Part shown: positions 9,374 through 20,403 of the stretch, piece after piece
Position numbering within the stretch: position 1 is the stretch's first letter
Layout: each line of letters begins with the position of its first letter
Assembly: GCF_014652375.1 (NCBI RefSeq)
Contig: NZ_BMYR01000012.1
Span: 62,001 to 126,000, forward strand
From: Alishewanella tabrizica
Lineage (GTDB): Bacteria; Pseudomonadota; Gammaproteobacteria; Enterobacterales; Alteromonadaceae
DNA: 64,000 nt
Direction of reading: 5' to 3'
The notes under the pieces: generated by a model
Databases searched by the model: none
Told to the model about the DNA's origin: nothing
The model's input: the letters and a program-made list of their open reading frames with translations, nothing else
Program-made: the position numbers and the translations under genes

Positions 9374-9661
9374 TTAGTGTCGCGACAACTTTTCTTTGTG
9401 TTTAATAACCTGCCGATCGAGTTTATCAATTAATTGGTCGATGGCCGCATACATATTTTCGTCTTCAGACATGGCAAAAACCTCACCCCCACTCAGGTTT
9501 ATTTTGGCTTCTGCAATTTGTTTCAATTTTTCCACGTTTAGGATGACATGTACATTATTAATATTGTCAAAATGGCGCTCCAACTTTGAGAATTTGCTGT
9601 CGACATAATCTTTTAAGGCTTCAGTGATTTCGATATGACGGCCCGTTAAATTGATTTGCAT
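9374..9661 (-). CDS. hpf: Ribosome hibernation promoting factor (short HPF)
   Basis: 95-aa short-form HPF/YhbH. It begins MQINLTGRHIEITEALKDYV, the typical family N-terminus; an in-frame ATG 29 codons upstream (9748) would lie inside rpoN and add an unrelated extension, so the start at 9661 (preceded by GAAGGAAGAG) is chosen. Binds the 30S subunit in stationary phase and promotes 70S dimers. Located between rpoN and ptsN as in E. coli. Confidence 0.95.
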   Translation of the reverse strand: MQINLTGRHIEITEALKDYVDSKFSKLERHFDNINNVHVILNVEKLKQIAEAKINLSGGEVFAMSEDENMYAAIDQLIDKLDRQVIKHKEKLSRH

Positions 9662-9686
9662 AGACTCTTCCTTCTTATTAAGGCCC

Positions 9687-11171
9687 TTACAACAGGGTCT
9701 TTCGTTGATTTGACGGCGGAATGAATAAGGATTCACGGTACTTAGCAATGGTGCGCCTTGCCACGTTAATACCTTGTTCTGACAATATTTCTGCCATCTT
9801 GCTGTCGCTTAATGGTTTAGCCGGATTTTCTGCCGAAACCAATTTTTTAATAAAGGCACGAATAGCGGTAGAGGAACATTCACCACCACTCTCTGTACTT
9901 ACATGACTGGAAAAAAAGAACTTAAGTTCAAAAATCCCCCGAGGTGTATGCATATATTTTTGTGTCGTTACCCGTGAAATGGTTGACTCATGCATGCTTA
10001 CCATCTCGGCTACATCGTTTAGTACCATGGGTTTCATGGCTTCTTCACCATGTTCAAAAAACGCTTGTTGCTGTTGTACAATACAGTTAGCGACTTTTAA
10101 TAAGGTTTCGTTACGGCTCTCTAAGCTTTTAAGAAACCACTTTGCCTCTTGCAAGTGCGAACGTATAAATTGGGTATCGGCACTGTTTTTTGCATTTCTT
10201 GACATGGCCGCATACTGCTGATTAATTCTTATTTTGGGCATAGCATCGGGATTTAATTCGACTTGCCAACGCCCTTTAACTTTAGTAACGGTTACATCAG
10301 GGATCACGTATTGCTGCTCTTGCTTAATCACGTCAGCACCAGGGCGCGGATTAAGGCTATGAATCAGCCGCATCACTTCTTTTAATTCTTCTTCTTTCAG
10401 TTTAGTCACACGTAGCAAAGAACGAAAGTCCCGATTCGCTAAAAATTCGGTATACTCGCTAATCAGTTGTCTTGCTTCGGTTAAATAAGGGGTGTCCTCA
10501 GAAAACTGGCGCAATTGCACTAGCAAACACTCTTTTACAGAGCGCGCGCCGACGCCAACAGGATCGAATAACTGGATACGTTTAATTACTGCTTCAACTT
10601 CGTCTGCTTCGATATCAGCAATATCTAGCGAATCTAAAATGTCCTGACAACTAATGGTTAGCAAGCCACTTTCATCAATGGCTTCAATAATGATTTCTGC
10701 GATAGCGCGATCGGTTTCGGAAAAAGGCGTAAGTTGCATTTGCCAACGCAAATAATCTTGTAAGGTTTCGCTGGTCTCGCCCTGATAAATCATGTCTTCA
10801 TCAGGCAAATTCCCATTACTTACTGGGGCGGCGCTGACTAAATCATCCCAGTTGTTATCTAGCGGTAGATCTTCCTGAATATTTTGCTCGGTCATTTCAT
10901 CGCTAGTGTCGCGTTCTACCGGATCGTTGTAATCATCTGTTGGGTTTGACGAGTCGTCGACAGGTTCACGGTTGATATTAGACAAGCTAGGATCATGATC
11001 AGGCGCAGTATCAAAGTCATCATCCCCTTCTAGCAAAGGATTGGCATCCAGTGCCTCCTGAATTTCTTGCTGAAGTTCTATCGTTGACAGCTGCAACAAG
11101 CGGATCGCCTGCTGTAATTGCGGCGTCATTGTTAGCTGTTGTCCTAAGCGAAGTTGTAAAGAAGGCTTCAT
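9687..11171 (-). CDS. rpoN: RNA polymerase sigma-54 factor
   Basis: 494 aa. Region I (residues 1-50) is Gln/Leu-rich ([20 protein letters not shown]) and contacts activators; residues about 55-125 are the acidic linker (region II); the C-terminus holds the RpoN box [12 protein letters not shown] that reads the -24 element. Directs transcription of enhancer-dependent genes such as nitrogen assimilation, motility or catabolic genes. 48 bases separate it from lptB; it is 25 bases ahead of hpf. Confidence 0.97.
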   Translation of the reverse strand: MKPSLQLRLGQQLTMTPQLQQAIRLLQLSTIELQQEIQEALDANPLLEGDDDFDTAPDHDPSLSNINREPVDDSSNPTDDYNDPVERDTSDEMTEQNIQEDLPLDNNWDDLVSAAPVSNGNLPDEDMIYQGETSETLQDYLRWQMQLTPFSETDRAIAEIIIEAIDESGLLTISCQDILDSLDIADIEADEVEAVIKRIQLFDPVGVGARSVKECLLVQLRQFSEDTPYLTEARQLISEYTEFLANRDFRSLLRVTKLKEEELKEVMRLIHSLNPRPGADVIKQEQQYVIPDVTVTKVKGRWQVELNPDAMPKIRINQQYAAMSRNAKNSADTQFIRSHLQEAKWFLKSLESRNETLLKVANCIVQQQQAFFEHGEEAMKPMVLNDVAEMVSMHESTISRVTTQKYMHTPRGIFELKFFFSSHVSTESGGECSSTAIRAFIKKLVSAENPAKPLSDSKMAEILSEQGINVARRTIAKYRESLFIPPSNQRKTLL

Positions 11172-11219
11172 GTAAGTGTTATTCTCTCCCGGATACGCAG
11201 TAGCGTTCTGCTTTCCTTA

Positions 11220-11942
11220 CTATAGCCTGAATTGCTCACCTAGGTATACATCACGCACTTGTTGATTTGCCAGAACATCTTGTGGTGATCCAGCGGCAAT
11301 TAACTCACCATGGCTAACAATATACGCTATTTCACACACGTCCAGTGTCTCGCGCACATTATGATCGGTAATGAGTACACCGATGCCGCGCTGACAAAGA
11401 TGTTGAATAATTTTTTTGATGTCTAATACTGAAATGGGATCAACACCCGCAAATGGCTCATCCAATAAGATAAAGGCAGGATTTGCAGCCAACGCCCGAG
11501 CAATTTCTACGCGGCGTCTTTCGCCACCCGATAACGCCATGCCTAAACTGTTTTTGATATGACCAATGTGAAACTCTTCCAGCAAGTCGTCGGCAATTTC
11601 CAAACGGCGCTGGGGGGTTAAATCTTTGCGGGTTTGCAAAATAGCTAACAAATTGTCGTGTACGGTCAGTTTACGAAAAATCGAGCTTTCTTGGGGTAAA
11701 TAGCCGATTCCAGCTCGCGCACGCTGATGCATAGGGGCAAACGTAATATCTTGGTCGTTTAAGGTGATGGTTCCCTTATCAGAGGGCACCAGCCCAACAA
11801 TCATGTAAAATGTGGTCGTTTTACCGGCACCATTGGGGCCAAGCAAGCCCACGATTTGCCCGGCATTAACGTCTAGACTGACATCTTTGACAACTTGGCG
11901 CCCTTTGTAACTTTTTGCCAAATGCGACACCACTAACTTCAT
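11220..11942 (-). CDS. lptB: LPS export ABC transporter ATPase LptB
   Basis: 240-aa cytoplasmic ATPase that powers LptFG extraction of LPS from the inner membrane. Walker [10 protein letters not shown] near residue 37, signature [15 protein letters not shown], Walker [13 protein letters not shown], and the H-loop TDHNVRE are all present. Start overlaps lptA by 4 bases. LptF/LptG are encoded elsewhere, as usual. Confidence 0.97.
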   Translation of the reverse strand: MKLVVSHLAKSYKGRQVVKDVSLDVNAGQIVGLLGPNGAGKTTTFYMIVGLVPSDKGTITLNDQDITFAPMHQRARAGIGYLPQESSIFRKLTVHDNLLAILQTRKDLTPQRRLEIADDLLEEFHIGHIKNSLGMALSGGERRRVEIARALAANPAFILLDEPFAGVDPISVLDIKKIIQHLCQRGIGVLITDHNVRETLDVCEIAYIVSHGELIAAGSPQDVLANQQVRDVYLGEQFRL

Positions 11943-12430
11943 GGGTTTTCCTTGACTTCAGGCGTGAAAATGGTGGTTACGCGACGGTTTTTTTCACTTT
12001 CAGCACTAATTTGCTGCGAAGCAATATTATAACGAATGACGGCACCTTGCACTAAACTGCCACTTTGGCTCATTTCGGCATTACCGGTTAAGGTTAGCGT
12101 GCGGCTTGCCAGTTCATAGCGTATCTCATTGGCTTGGGCTTTTACTTCTTTGCCATCTTCCAAGGTTTGACTATAGGTTGCTGGCGTACCCGTCGCAATA
12201 AGGACTTCGTTGCCGCTACCCGCGCTAGCATTAGCTTCTAATCTCAAGGCTGTGATCAGCATGGTGCCTTGACGAACTTCAACATTTTCACGATAGATAG
12301 AAATGTTGTTTTGAATAGAGGCTTCCCAGAAGTCTGCTTGCACATCAATTGGTTGCGTGAAATCTGCCGGTGCTGCGTGCAGTGTGCTCGTGGCAAAAAA
12401 TAGCACGCTAAGCCATAATTTATTGTTCAT
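11939..12430 (-). CDS. lptA: LPS transport periplasmic bridge protein LptA
   Basis: 163 aa with a short signal peptide ([15 protein letters not shown], cleavage predicted before APADF). The body is an OstA-type beta-jellyroll ([15 protein letters not shown] ... [15 protein letters not shown]). It forms the periplasmic bridge carrying LPS from LptC to LptD. Overlaps lptC by 11 bases and lptB by 4 bases. Confidence 0.94.
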   Translation of the reverse strand: MNNKLWLSVLFFATSTLHAAPADFTQPIDVQADFWEASIQNNISIYRENVEVRQGTMLITALRLEANASAGSGNEVLIATGTPATYSQTLEDGKEVKAQANEIRYELASRTLTLTGNAEMSQSGSLVQGAVIRYNIASQQISAESEKNRRVTTIFTPEVKENP

Positions 12431-12974
12431 TATGATAAATAGTCTCCAAGTGCCGATTTAACAGCAAGTGTTTATCTGCAAGCCGTGCTTCTAAACCAAT
12501 ACCCTTAATAGAAAATCCTTGGCCTGTAATCGCGACGGCTTCATGAGTTTGAATTTTCTTTTCGGGTAATAACAGTTGTAATGATTCAGTATCGATTTGT
12601 TTAATCAGCTCGTTTGCCAGTAGATTCTGTAATACGACCTGTTGTTCCAAAATAATTTTATCCTCTGGAAACCACACCGCATGCAAACTACTGATTTCCC
12701 AGGCCGGCATGTGTTCTGCATTAAACAAGGTATAACGCGGCGCGGCGAACTGAGTAAACCCAAGCTGTTCAAAATGCTCCAGCTTGCTTGCTCTAACGTG
12801 ATCGGCAATATAGCCGTCTTTGTCATAAATACGCAAGGTAACATTTTCAGCAATGTAATCTGGTTGAAATTCACGATCAGCTTGGATATCTGTTAGGGCG
12901 TCTTGTGGTCGAAACCAAAGGTAGGCGGCAAACATCACCAGTGCGCAAACCGATAACACCAAAAATTTTCTCAT
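12420..12974 (-). CDS. lptC: LPS export system protein LptC
   Basis: 184 aa, single N-terminal membrane anchor (FLVLSVCALVMFAAYLWF) followed by a periplasmic jellyroll domain. DKDGYIADHVRASKLEHFEQ is the LptC-like pattern (D-G-x-A-x-x-A-x-x). Links the LptBFG complex to LptA. Neighbour overlaps (4 bases with kdsC, 11 with lptA) show a coupled operon. Confidence 0.93.
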   Translation of the reverse strand: MRKFLVLSVCALVMFAAYLWFRPQDALTDIQADREFQPDYIAENVTLRIYDKDGYIADHVRASKLEHFEQLGFTQFAAPRYTLFNAEHMPAWEISSLHAVWFPEDKIILEQQVVLQNLLANELIKQIDTESLQLLLPEKKIQTHEAVAITGQGFSIKGIGLEARLADKHLLLNRHLETIYHNEQ

Positions 12975-13525
12975 GTGCTGCTACCCGAAAATTGCATAAA
13001 TTTCCCCTGAGCAATCAACAGTAAATCGCATATCTCACGCACAGCACCAAAGCCACCAGGTAACGAGGTTTTTAAATGGGCATACTGTTGCAAATAAGGA
13101 TGGGCATCTTGCACGGCTATGGCTAAACCGCAATGTTGCATGACTTCCCAATCGGCAAGATCATCACCAATATAGGCAACGTGGTCGGCGCTAAGTTGCA
13201 ATTGTTGCAGCAACTCTTTAAATGCCGCGGTTTTGTTTTCTTGCCCTTGAAAAATATAGGGTACGGTCAATGCTCGCATCCGTTGCTCAACCAATGATGA
13301 GGTTCGGCCAGTAATCACCGCGACCTCAATGTTGGCTTGGCGTAAGGCTTTAATACCGTACCCATCACGCGTATGAAATGCTTTTAACTCTTCGCCTTGA
13401 TTACCTAAGTATATCCGGCCATCCGAAAATACCCCATCAACATCACAAATAAGTAATTTTATCTTAGCGGCACGTGATGCAATGTCGGCAGATATGGCTT
13501 GATACAACTGTTGATAAAGCAGCAT
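12971..13525 (-). CDS. kdsC: 3-deoxy-D-manno-octulosonate 8-phosphate phosphatase
   Basis: 184-aa HAD-family phosphatase removing the phosphate from KDO-8-P in LPS inner-core synthesis. Motif I is LLICDVDGVFSDG (nucleophile and acid/base aspartates), motif II VAVITGR, motif IV YIGDDLADWEVM. The start at 13525 is preferred; an in-frame ATG at 13555 would lie within kdsD and give an unusual extension. One base separates it from the kdsD stop. Confidence 0.95.
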   Translation of the reverse strand: MLLYQQLYQAISADIASRAAKIKLLICDVDGVFSDGRIYLGNQGEELKAFHTRDGYGIKALRQANIEVAVITGRTSSLVEQRMRALTVPYIFQGQENKTAAFKELLQQLQLSADHVAYIGDDLADWEVMQHCGLAIAVQDAHPYLQQYAHLKTSLPGGFGAVREICDLLLIAQGKFMQFSGSST

Positions 13526-13526
13526 A

Positions 13527-14492
13527 CTAAAGCACTCCTGCACGCAGTAAATCATGCATATTCATTGCGCCAATTGGCTCTGATTGGCTATTTAAGATAA
13601 TCAGACCATTAATTTTTTTTTGCTGCATAATATTGAGGGCTTCTGCTGCGAGCATATCGGCTTTTGCTGTAATGCATTTTACGGTCATCACGTGTTCAAT
13701 GGCGGTGCTGTGAATATCTAATCGTTGATCCAAAATGCGTCGTAAATCACCGTCGGTAAAAATACCGGCTAAACTGCCGTTGTCGTTGATCACCGTGGTC
13801 ATACCCAATCCTTTTCGCGATATCTCCAGTAACGCATCTTTTATACTTGCTTGCCGGTGCACAATGGGCACTAAGGGCGGTTTATGCATGATATCTTCAA
13901 GCCGCAATAACAGTTTACGACCTAAGCTACCGCCAGGATGTGATAGGGCAAAATCATCCGCTGAAAAGCCTCTGGCATCTAATACGGCAACCGCGAGGGC
14001 ATCACCCATGGCAAGGGTGGCGGTGGTGCTGGCAGTAGGGGCTAAGCCAAGCGGGCAGGCTTCTTGTGGTACGCTTACACAAATATGCACATCGGCTAAC
14101 TGGGCCAAGGTAGAAGTGGGATTACCTGTCATCGCAATCAGCGTAAGCCCCATACGTTTAATGACTGGCACAATGGTAAGCAATTCACTGGTTTCACCAG
14201 AATTGGAGATAGCGATGACGACATCGCCTTGAGACAGCATGCCCAAATCACCATGGCTTGCTTCCCCAGGGTGCACAAAAAAAGCCGGTGTTCCTGTAGA
14301 GGCCAGCGTCGCCGCGATTTTGTTGGCAATATGACCTGATTTACCAATACCGCTTACAATAACTTTTCCAGGATTTTGCAAAATCAGAGTGCATGCACGT
14401 TCAAAATCCTCATTTAAAAACTGCTCAAGTTGCGTTATGGCGTTAGCCTCTATTCGCAAAACCTCTAGCGCTTGTTGTCTAAATGCGTTCAT
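13527..14492 (-). CDS. kdsD: D-arabinose 5-phosphate isomerase
   Basis: 321 aa. N-terminal SIS domain with GIGKSGHIANKIAATLASTG and GDVVIAISNSGETSELL, and two C-terminal CBS domains (from about residue 205 and 270). Converts ribulose-5-P to arabinose-5-P, the first step of KDO synthesis, feeding KdsA/KdsB and then KdsC next door. Full length for the family. Confidence 0.96.
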   Translation of the reverse strand: MNAFRQQALEVLRIEANAITQLEQFLNEDFERACTLILQNPGKVIVSGIGKSGHIANKIAATLASTGTPAFFVHPGEASHGDLGMLSQGDVVIAISNSGETSELLTIVPVIKRMGLTLIAMTGNPTSTLAQLADVHICVSVPQEACPLGLAPTASTTATLAMGDALAVAVLDARGFSADDFALSHPGGSLGRKLLLRLEDIMHKPPLVPIVHRQASIKDALLEISRKGLGMTTVINDNGSLAGIFTDGDLRRILDQRLDIHSTAIEHVMTVKCITAKADMLAAEALNIMQQKKINGLIILNSQSEPIGAMNMHDLLRAGVL

Positions 14493-14507
14493 GCTAATTA
14501 CCTGTTG

Positions 14508-15485
14508 CTATGCAAGCTGAGAGAATAACAAATATTGATAGCCAATAAAGCCTGTGAGTAACACGGCGCCCTCGACGCGATTAATCCGTTGTTGCTGGCC
14601 AATACGAATAGACATCAATAACATTAAGACGGTCGCTGCGATCATCACATAGCTGTCGCGGGTACCGGCATTGATATCTAAGCTGCTGGGACCAATAACG
14701 GCACCCAATCCAAGCACCGCTAAAATATTAAAGATATTCGACCCAATAATATTACCCAACGCTAAATCGTCTTCGCCTTTTAAAATACCGATAACACTGG
14801 CCGCTAACTCAGGCAAGCTGGTACCAATGGCAATGATGGTTAAGCCTATCACTAAATCGCTCATGCCAGCATAGCGAGCAATGGTGACTGCACCATGAAC
14901 CAATAATTGCGAACTCGCCAATAACAAGATTAAGCCTGAGATGATCCAAAACGCCGCTTTAAAGTTAGACGTCGGCTCTGGCATTTCTGCGGCAATGTCA
15001 GCAATTAATGGATCGTCTGCGGTGGCTCGTTTACCAAAAAAAACCAGTAACGCAATAAAACCAATAAAAGCGAGCAGTAATACTACGCCTTCAGCGCGGG
15101 TTAAGCTGTGATCTGATAACAAGTAAAAACCCAACAACGTGAAACCAATTAACATCGGAAACTCACGTTTTAGCGTAACAGAGGTAACGGAAATTGGTTT
15201 TAACAGCGCGACCAAACCAATTACCAATAAAATGTTGGTAATGTTTGAGCCAATAGCATTACCTACCGATGTATCCAAACGTCCTTGGGCGGCAGCGGTA
15301 GCTGATACGAGCATTTCTGGCGCTGAGGAGCCCATGGCAACAATGGTTAACCCAATTATCATGGGCGAAATACCACTGTTCCGGGCAACAGATGAAGCAC
15401 CAAACACAAAACGGTCTGCGCTCCAAATCAGCAAAACCAAGCCGACAATAACGAAGATGATGGCGAGTAACAGAGGTGATATCAT
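14508..15485 (-). CDS. yrbG: Calcium/sodium antiporter of the YrbG family
   Basis: 325-aa K+-dependent Na+/Ca2+ exchanger-related protein. Two inverted alpha-repeats carry the CaCA motifs GSSAPEMLVSATAA...GNAIGSNITNILLV and GTSLPELAASVIG...GNIIGSNIFNILAV. The start at 15485 (MISPLLLAIIFVIVG) is chosen because it matches the family N-terminus; an upstream in-frame ATG at 15548 adds a charged stretch. First gene of the yrbG-kds-lpt-rpoN operon. Confidence 0.94.
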   Translation of the reverse strand: MISPLLLAIIFVIVGLVLLIWSADRFVFGASSVARNSGISPMIIGLTIVAMGSSAPEMLVSATAAAQGRLDTSVGNAIGSNITNILLVIGLVALLKPISVTSVTLKREFPMLIGFTLLGFYLLSDHSLTRAEGVVLLLAFIGFIALLVFFGKRATADDPLIADIAAEMPEPTSNFKAAFWIISGLILLLASSQLLVHGAVTIARYAGMSDLVIGLTIIAIGTSLPELAASVIGILKGEDDLALGNIIGSNIFNILAVLGLGAVIGPSSLDINAGTRDSYVMIAATVLMLLMSIRIGQQQRINRVEGAVLLTGFIGYQYLLFSQLA

Positions 15486-15673
15486 AGTGTCCGGTTTTAA
15501 GCTAAAAGTAATAAAGAGCATTTTCCTGTTTATTGCGCGTAAATGCAAAAAAACCTCGGGTTGTGGTGTTAAATCGCCAGTGATTCGAATTTGCGCATAC
15601 TTTGTTACGATTTTTTGTAACGACTTGCTGGTTAATTCCGTTTACAATAATAAACGTATGGAGCTGGCTATAA

Positions 15674-15703
15674 TTGCAAACATACATGAATGTATATTAT
15701 GAT
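15674..15703 (+). promoter_or_regulatory. Candidate promoter of the mla operon with an inverted repeat in its spacer
   Basis: TTGCAA (15674-15679) and TATGAT (15698-15703) with an 18-base spacer resemble a sigma-70 promoter about 75 bases before mlaF. The spacer holds ATACAT-GA-ATGTAT (15682-15695), a perfect 6-bp inverted repeat. The hexamers are read by eye; the operator role is a guess. The rest of the 294-base gap between yrbG and mlaF shows nothing else recognisable and should also carry the yrbG promoter. Confidence 0.45.
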
Positions 15704-15779
15704 ATGGGCCATTGCAACCAGTGTGTTGAGATAAAAACACCATGCTGGTCTGATAAATCAATAGGGTGGAGCGACAATT

Positions 15780-16583
15780 TTGTCTGATGTGTTAGTCGAT
15801 ATTCAGAACTTAAGCTTTTCGCGCGGCGACAGGCCGATTTATCGGGATATGAACATGCAGGTTATCCGCGGCAAGGTGACCGCGATCATGGGCCCTAGTG
15901 GTATCGGTAAAACGACGCTACTTCGCTTGATTGGTGGTCAGTTAAAACCAGATAGCGGCAAAATCGTGTTTGACGGTCTAAACATTCCCACGCTGTCCCG
16001 TGCAGAGTTATACCAAGCGCGTAAGAAAATGAGCATGCTGTTTCAAAGCGGCGCGTTATTTACAGAAATGTCGGTTTTTGACAATGTGGCGTTTCCTTTG
16101 CGTGAGCATACGCGTTTACCAGAAGCCTTAATACGGTTAGTGGTTTTAATGAAGCTGGAATCGGTAGGGTTACGTGGTGCACGTGATTTGATGCCTGCTG
16201 AGCTTTCAGGCGGTATGGCCAGACGTGCCGCTCTGGCGCGAGCGATTGCGCTTGATCCTGAACTAATAATGTATGACGAACCGTTTGCCGGACAAGATCC
16301 CATTTCTATGGGGGTTATTGTGCGGTTAATTCGTGAGTTAAACAATGCATTAGGGCTGACATCGGTCGTTGTATCGCACGATGTTACCGAGGTAATGAGC
16401 ATTGCAGATTATGTCTATGTGGTCGCTGATAAAACCGTTATCGGTCAGGGAACACCCGAGCAACTGCGTGCCGATCCTTCACCGCTAGTGCAACAATTTT
16501 TAAAGGGCGAAGCCGATGGTGCCGTACCTTTCCATTATAAAGCCGCAGCTTATGAGGATGAATTGATGGAGCTGACAAAGTGA
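15780..16583 (+). CDS. mlaF: Phospholipid ABC transporter ATPase MlaF
   Basis: 267 aa. Walker [13 protein letters not shown], signature [16 protein letters not shown] (the SGGMxxR variant typical of Mce/Mla ATPases), Walker [15 protein letters not shown]-loop VVSHDV. The start is a TTG at 15780 giving the usual N-terminus. Powers the MlaFEDB complex that keeps phospholipids out of the outer leaflet of the outer membrane. Overlaps mlaE by 4 bases. Confidence 0.96.
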   Translation: MSDVLVDIQNLSFSRGDRPIYRDMNMQVIRGKVTAIMGPSGIGKTTLLRLIGGQLKPDSGKIVFDGLNIPTLSRAELYQARKKMSMLFQSGALFTEMSVFDNVAFPLREHTRLPEALIRLVVLMKLESVGLRGARDLMPAELSGGMARRAALARAIALDPELIMYDEPFAGQDPISMGVIVRLIRELNNALGLTSVVVSHDVTEVMSIADYVYVVADKTVIGQGTPEQLRADPSPLVQQFLKGEADGAVPFHYKAAAYEDELMELTK

Positions 16584-17362
16584 TCGCAAATAAATTGCAA
16601 CTTATTGGTCAGCAAGCGCTGAATTCGGTAAGCGGCTTTGGTCGGGCCGGTCTTATGCTGTTTGGGGCCATTGTTGGCAAACCCAATATACGTAAAGGCT
16701 TACCGTTACTGATTAAGCAGCTTTACGTTATTGGCGTGTTGTCTTTAATGATTATTTTGGTATCGGGTTTATTCATCGGTATGGTGTTGGCCCTACAAGG
16801 CTATACCGTGCTGGTGAAATTTGGTGCTGAAGGCATGCTTGGGCCGCTAGTTTCGCTTAGTTTGCTGCGCGAGCTTGGGCCAGTAGTCACCGCGCTATTA
16901 TTTGCTGGCCGGGCCGGGAGTGCTCTTACCGCAGAGATAGGATTAATGAAAGCAACTGAACAGTTATCGGGCATGGAAATGATGGCTGTTGATCCGTTAC
17001 GCCGGATCATTGCACCGCGTTTTTGGGCTGGCGTAATTGCTATGCCATTACTAGCACTGATTTTTAATGCGGTAGGTATTTTAGGTGGTCACTTAGTTGG
17101 GGTGGAATGGTTAGGTGTAGATGCGGGAAGTTATTGGTCTGCAATGCAAGCTAACGTCGACTTATATCAAGATGTGTTAAATGGCGTGATCAAAAGCATG
17201 GTATTTGCATTAATCGTTATTTGGATTGCTTTACATAAAGGGTTCGATGCTATCCCTACATCAGAGGGAATTAGCCGCGCCACAACGCAAACGGTGGTTA
17301 CAGCATCGCTGGCCGTTCTCGGGTTTGACTTCGTATTAACTGCATTAATGTTTGGTGGATAA
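16580..17362 (+). CDS. mlaE: Phospholipid ABC transporter permease MlaE
   Basis: 260-aa inner-membrane permease. The YrbE signature is visible in [24 protein letters not shown] (the conserved LREL-GPV and AGR-GS-x-AEIG blocks) and [20 protein letters not shown] start overlapping mlaF (GTGA type). Pairs with MlaF, MlaD and MlaB encoded on either side. Confidence 0.96.
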   Translation: MIANKLQLIGQQALNSVSGFGRAGLMLFGAIVGKPNIRKGLPLLIKQLYVIGVLSLMIILVSGLFIGMVLALQGYTVLVKFGAEGMLGPLVSLSLLRELGPVVTALLFAGRAGSALTAEIGLMKATEQLSGMEMMAVDPLRRIIAPRFWAGVIAMPLLALIFNAVGILGGHLVGVEWLGVDAGSYWSAMQANVDLYQDVLNGVIKSMVFALIVIWIALHKGFDAIPTSEGISRATTQTVVTASLAVLGFDFVLTALMFGG

Positions 17363-17365
17363 AAG

Positions 17366-17830
17366 ATGACCGCACGTAAAATTGAAATTTTGGTAGGTGC
17401 CTTTATTGTGCTTTCTTGTGCGGCATTTTTAATGCTAGCACTTAAAGTTGCTAATACCGGCTTTAGTGGCTCGTCACAAACCTACACCTTGTATGCCAAG
17501 TTCGACAATATTGGCGGCTTAAAAGTGCGTTCACCCATCAAGGTTGGTGGCGTTACTGTGGGGCGGGTCAGCAGTATTGAATTAGACCGAGTCAGCTATA
17601 CGCCGGTCGTCGCGTTAGAAATTAACGCAGAGTACAGTAATTTCCCTGAAACCAGTTCAGTTGCGATTTTGACCTCTGGCTTGTTGGGTGAGCAATACGT
17701 TGGATTGTTACCGGGTTTTGTTGATGACACTGTGTTGATGTTAGCCAACGGCGATACCATTGAAGATACACGTTCTGCCATAGTGCTTGAAGAGTTGATT
17801 GGGCAGTTTTTATTTAACCGGGGGAATTAA
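17366..17830 (+). CDS. mlaD: MCE-domain lipid-binding protein MlaD
   Basis: 154 aa, one N-terminal anchor (IEILVGAFIVLSCAAFLMLAL) and one MCE domain (about residues 40-115: AKFDNIGGLKVRSPIKVGGV, ILTSGLLGEQYVGL). Hexameric periplasmic ring of the Mla complex that passes phospholipid between MlaC and MlaE. Stop overlaps the mlaC start by one base. Confidence 0.95.
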   Translation: MTARKIEILVGAFIVLSCAAFLMLALKVANTGFSGSSQTYTLYAKFDNIGGLKVRSPIKVGGVTVGRVSSIELDRVSYTPVVALEINAEYSNFPETSSVAILTSGLLGEQYVGLLPGFVDDTVLMLANGDTIEDTRSAIVLEELIGQFLFNRGN

Positions 17831-18495
17831 TGAAGCATTTCTTACGTAATATTGGTGCAACTTTAGCAATTACTGTGGGTTTAGCCTTACCATTACAGGC
17901 CACAGAAACGTACACTGATCCTTATAAAATGATTGAGGCGGTTGCAGATAAAACCTTTAATCGCATCAAAACAGATCAACCTATTATCAAGCAAGATCTT
18001 GAGCATTTACGGACGATTGTTGTAGAAGAATTATTGCCCTATGTCGATAGCCGATATGCTGCGGCAATTGTTGTGGGTAGAACGGTCGATATTCGTGAAA
18101 ATCAGCAAGCGTTTGATGAGTTTGTGAAAGCTTTTGAGCAATATATGATTGGATCTTATGCTGGCGCGTTAACCTATTACAAAGAGCAAAAAGTGATGAT
18201 AGAGCCGGCTAAACCTGTCGGAACGCAAAGCATCATTACTATTCGTACCCGAGTAATCGATCCCGGCAAGCCTGATATCGTTATTGATTTTAAATTACGC
18301 CGGCCACGTAATGCAGAAACGTGGTTAGTTATTGATATGATTGCCGAAGGTATTTCGTTATTAGACAGTAAACGTGCGGAATTGAATAATATGATCCGCC
18401 AGCAAGGCTTGCCCGGGGTGACAGCATTGCTAATTGAGCGCTCAAAAGATCCGGTTAAAGTGCCTGAAGCAGGTGCAAGCAAACCATCGGAGTAA
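17830..18495 (+). CDS. mlaC: Periplasmic phospholipid shuttle MlaC
   Basis: 221 aa with a signal peptide (IGATLAITVGLALPLQA, cleavage before TETY). Ttg2D/MlaC fold: DLEHLRTIVVEELLPYVDSRYAA and FVKAFEQYMIGSYAGALTYY are conserved lipid-cavity segments. Shuttles phospholipid between MlaA-OmpC in the outer membrane and MlaFEDB. Positioned between mlaD and mlaB as in E. coli; the C-terminal tail (KVPEAGASKPSE) is variable in the family. Confidence 0.95.
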   Translation: MKHFLRNIGATLAITVGLALPLQATETYTDPYKMIEAVADKTFNRIKTDQPIIKQDLEHLRTIVVEELLPYVDSRYAAAIVVGRTVDIRENQQAFDEFVKAFEQYMIGSYAGALTYYKEQKVMIEPAKPVGTQSIITIRTRVIDPGKPDIVIDFKLRRPRNAETWLVIDMIAEGISLLDSKRAELNNMIRQQGLPGVTALLIERSKDPVKVPEAGASKPSE

Positions 18496-18498
18496 GTT

Positions 18499-18792
18499 GT
18501 GTTATTGAATATTAGCCAACAAGATCAGACCGTGCTATTTAGTGGAAAACTGAATCGTGATACATTAATGCTGTATTCACCATTTAGCTTGTTAAATAGG
18601 CTGTCTGGTCAGGTTACCTTTGATTTCTCCGCCCTAACCCATGTAGACTCAGCTGGCTTAGCCTGGCTGATTCAACAACTAGCGCGAGCCAGAACATTGA
18701 ATTTGCAAATTGAATTTACGCACGTTCCGGCACAGCTATTGTCTTTAGCCAAGGTCAGTGCCGTAACTGCAATATTGCCCATAATCGATTAA
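18499..18792 (+). CDS. mlaB: STAS-domain protein MlaB
   Basis: 97-aa single STAS domain. FDFSALTHVDSAGLAWLIQQ is the loop that in anti-sigma antagonist-like proteins carries the regulatory Ser/Thr. Cytoplasmic partner stabilising the MlaF ATPase. GTG start three bases after the mlaC stop. Short but the family is short (about 95-100 aa). Confidence 0.92.
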   Translation: MLLNISQQDQTVLFSGKLNRDTLMLYSPFSLLNRLSGQVTFDFSALTHVDSAGLAWLIQQLARARTLNLQIEFTHVPAQLLSLAKVSAVTAILPIID

Positions 18793-18801
18793 GGTGTAGT
18801 T

Positions 18802-20324
<1,523 letters not shown>

Positions 20325-20347
20325 TATAGCAAGCTGATCTGATTCTT

Positions 20348-20378
20348 AAATCACCCGCTAATTGGCGGGTGATTTTTT
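20348..20378 (+). terminator. Intrinsic terminator after murA
   Basis: AAATCACCCGC (20348-20358) pairs perfectly with GCGGGTGATTT (20365-20375), loop TAATTG, with the T-run continuing to 20378. It lies 23 bases after the murA stop and 25 bases before the degS stop, so it may also slow minus-strand transcripts. Confidence 0.92.
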
Positions 20379-20403
20379 ATAAAACAATCTGTTAAAGTGT
20401 GCC

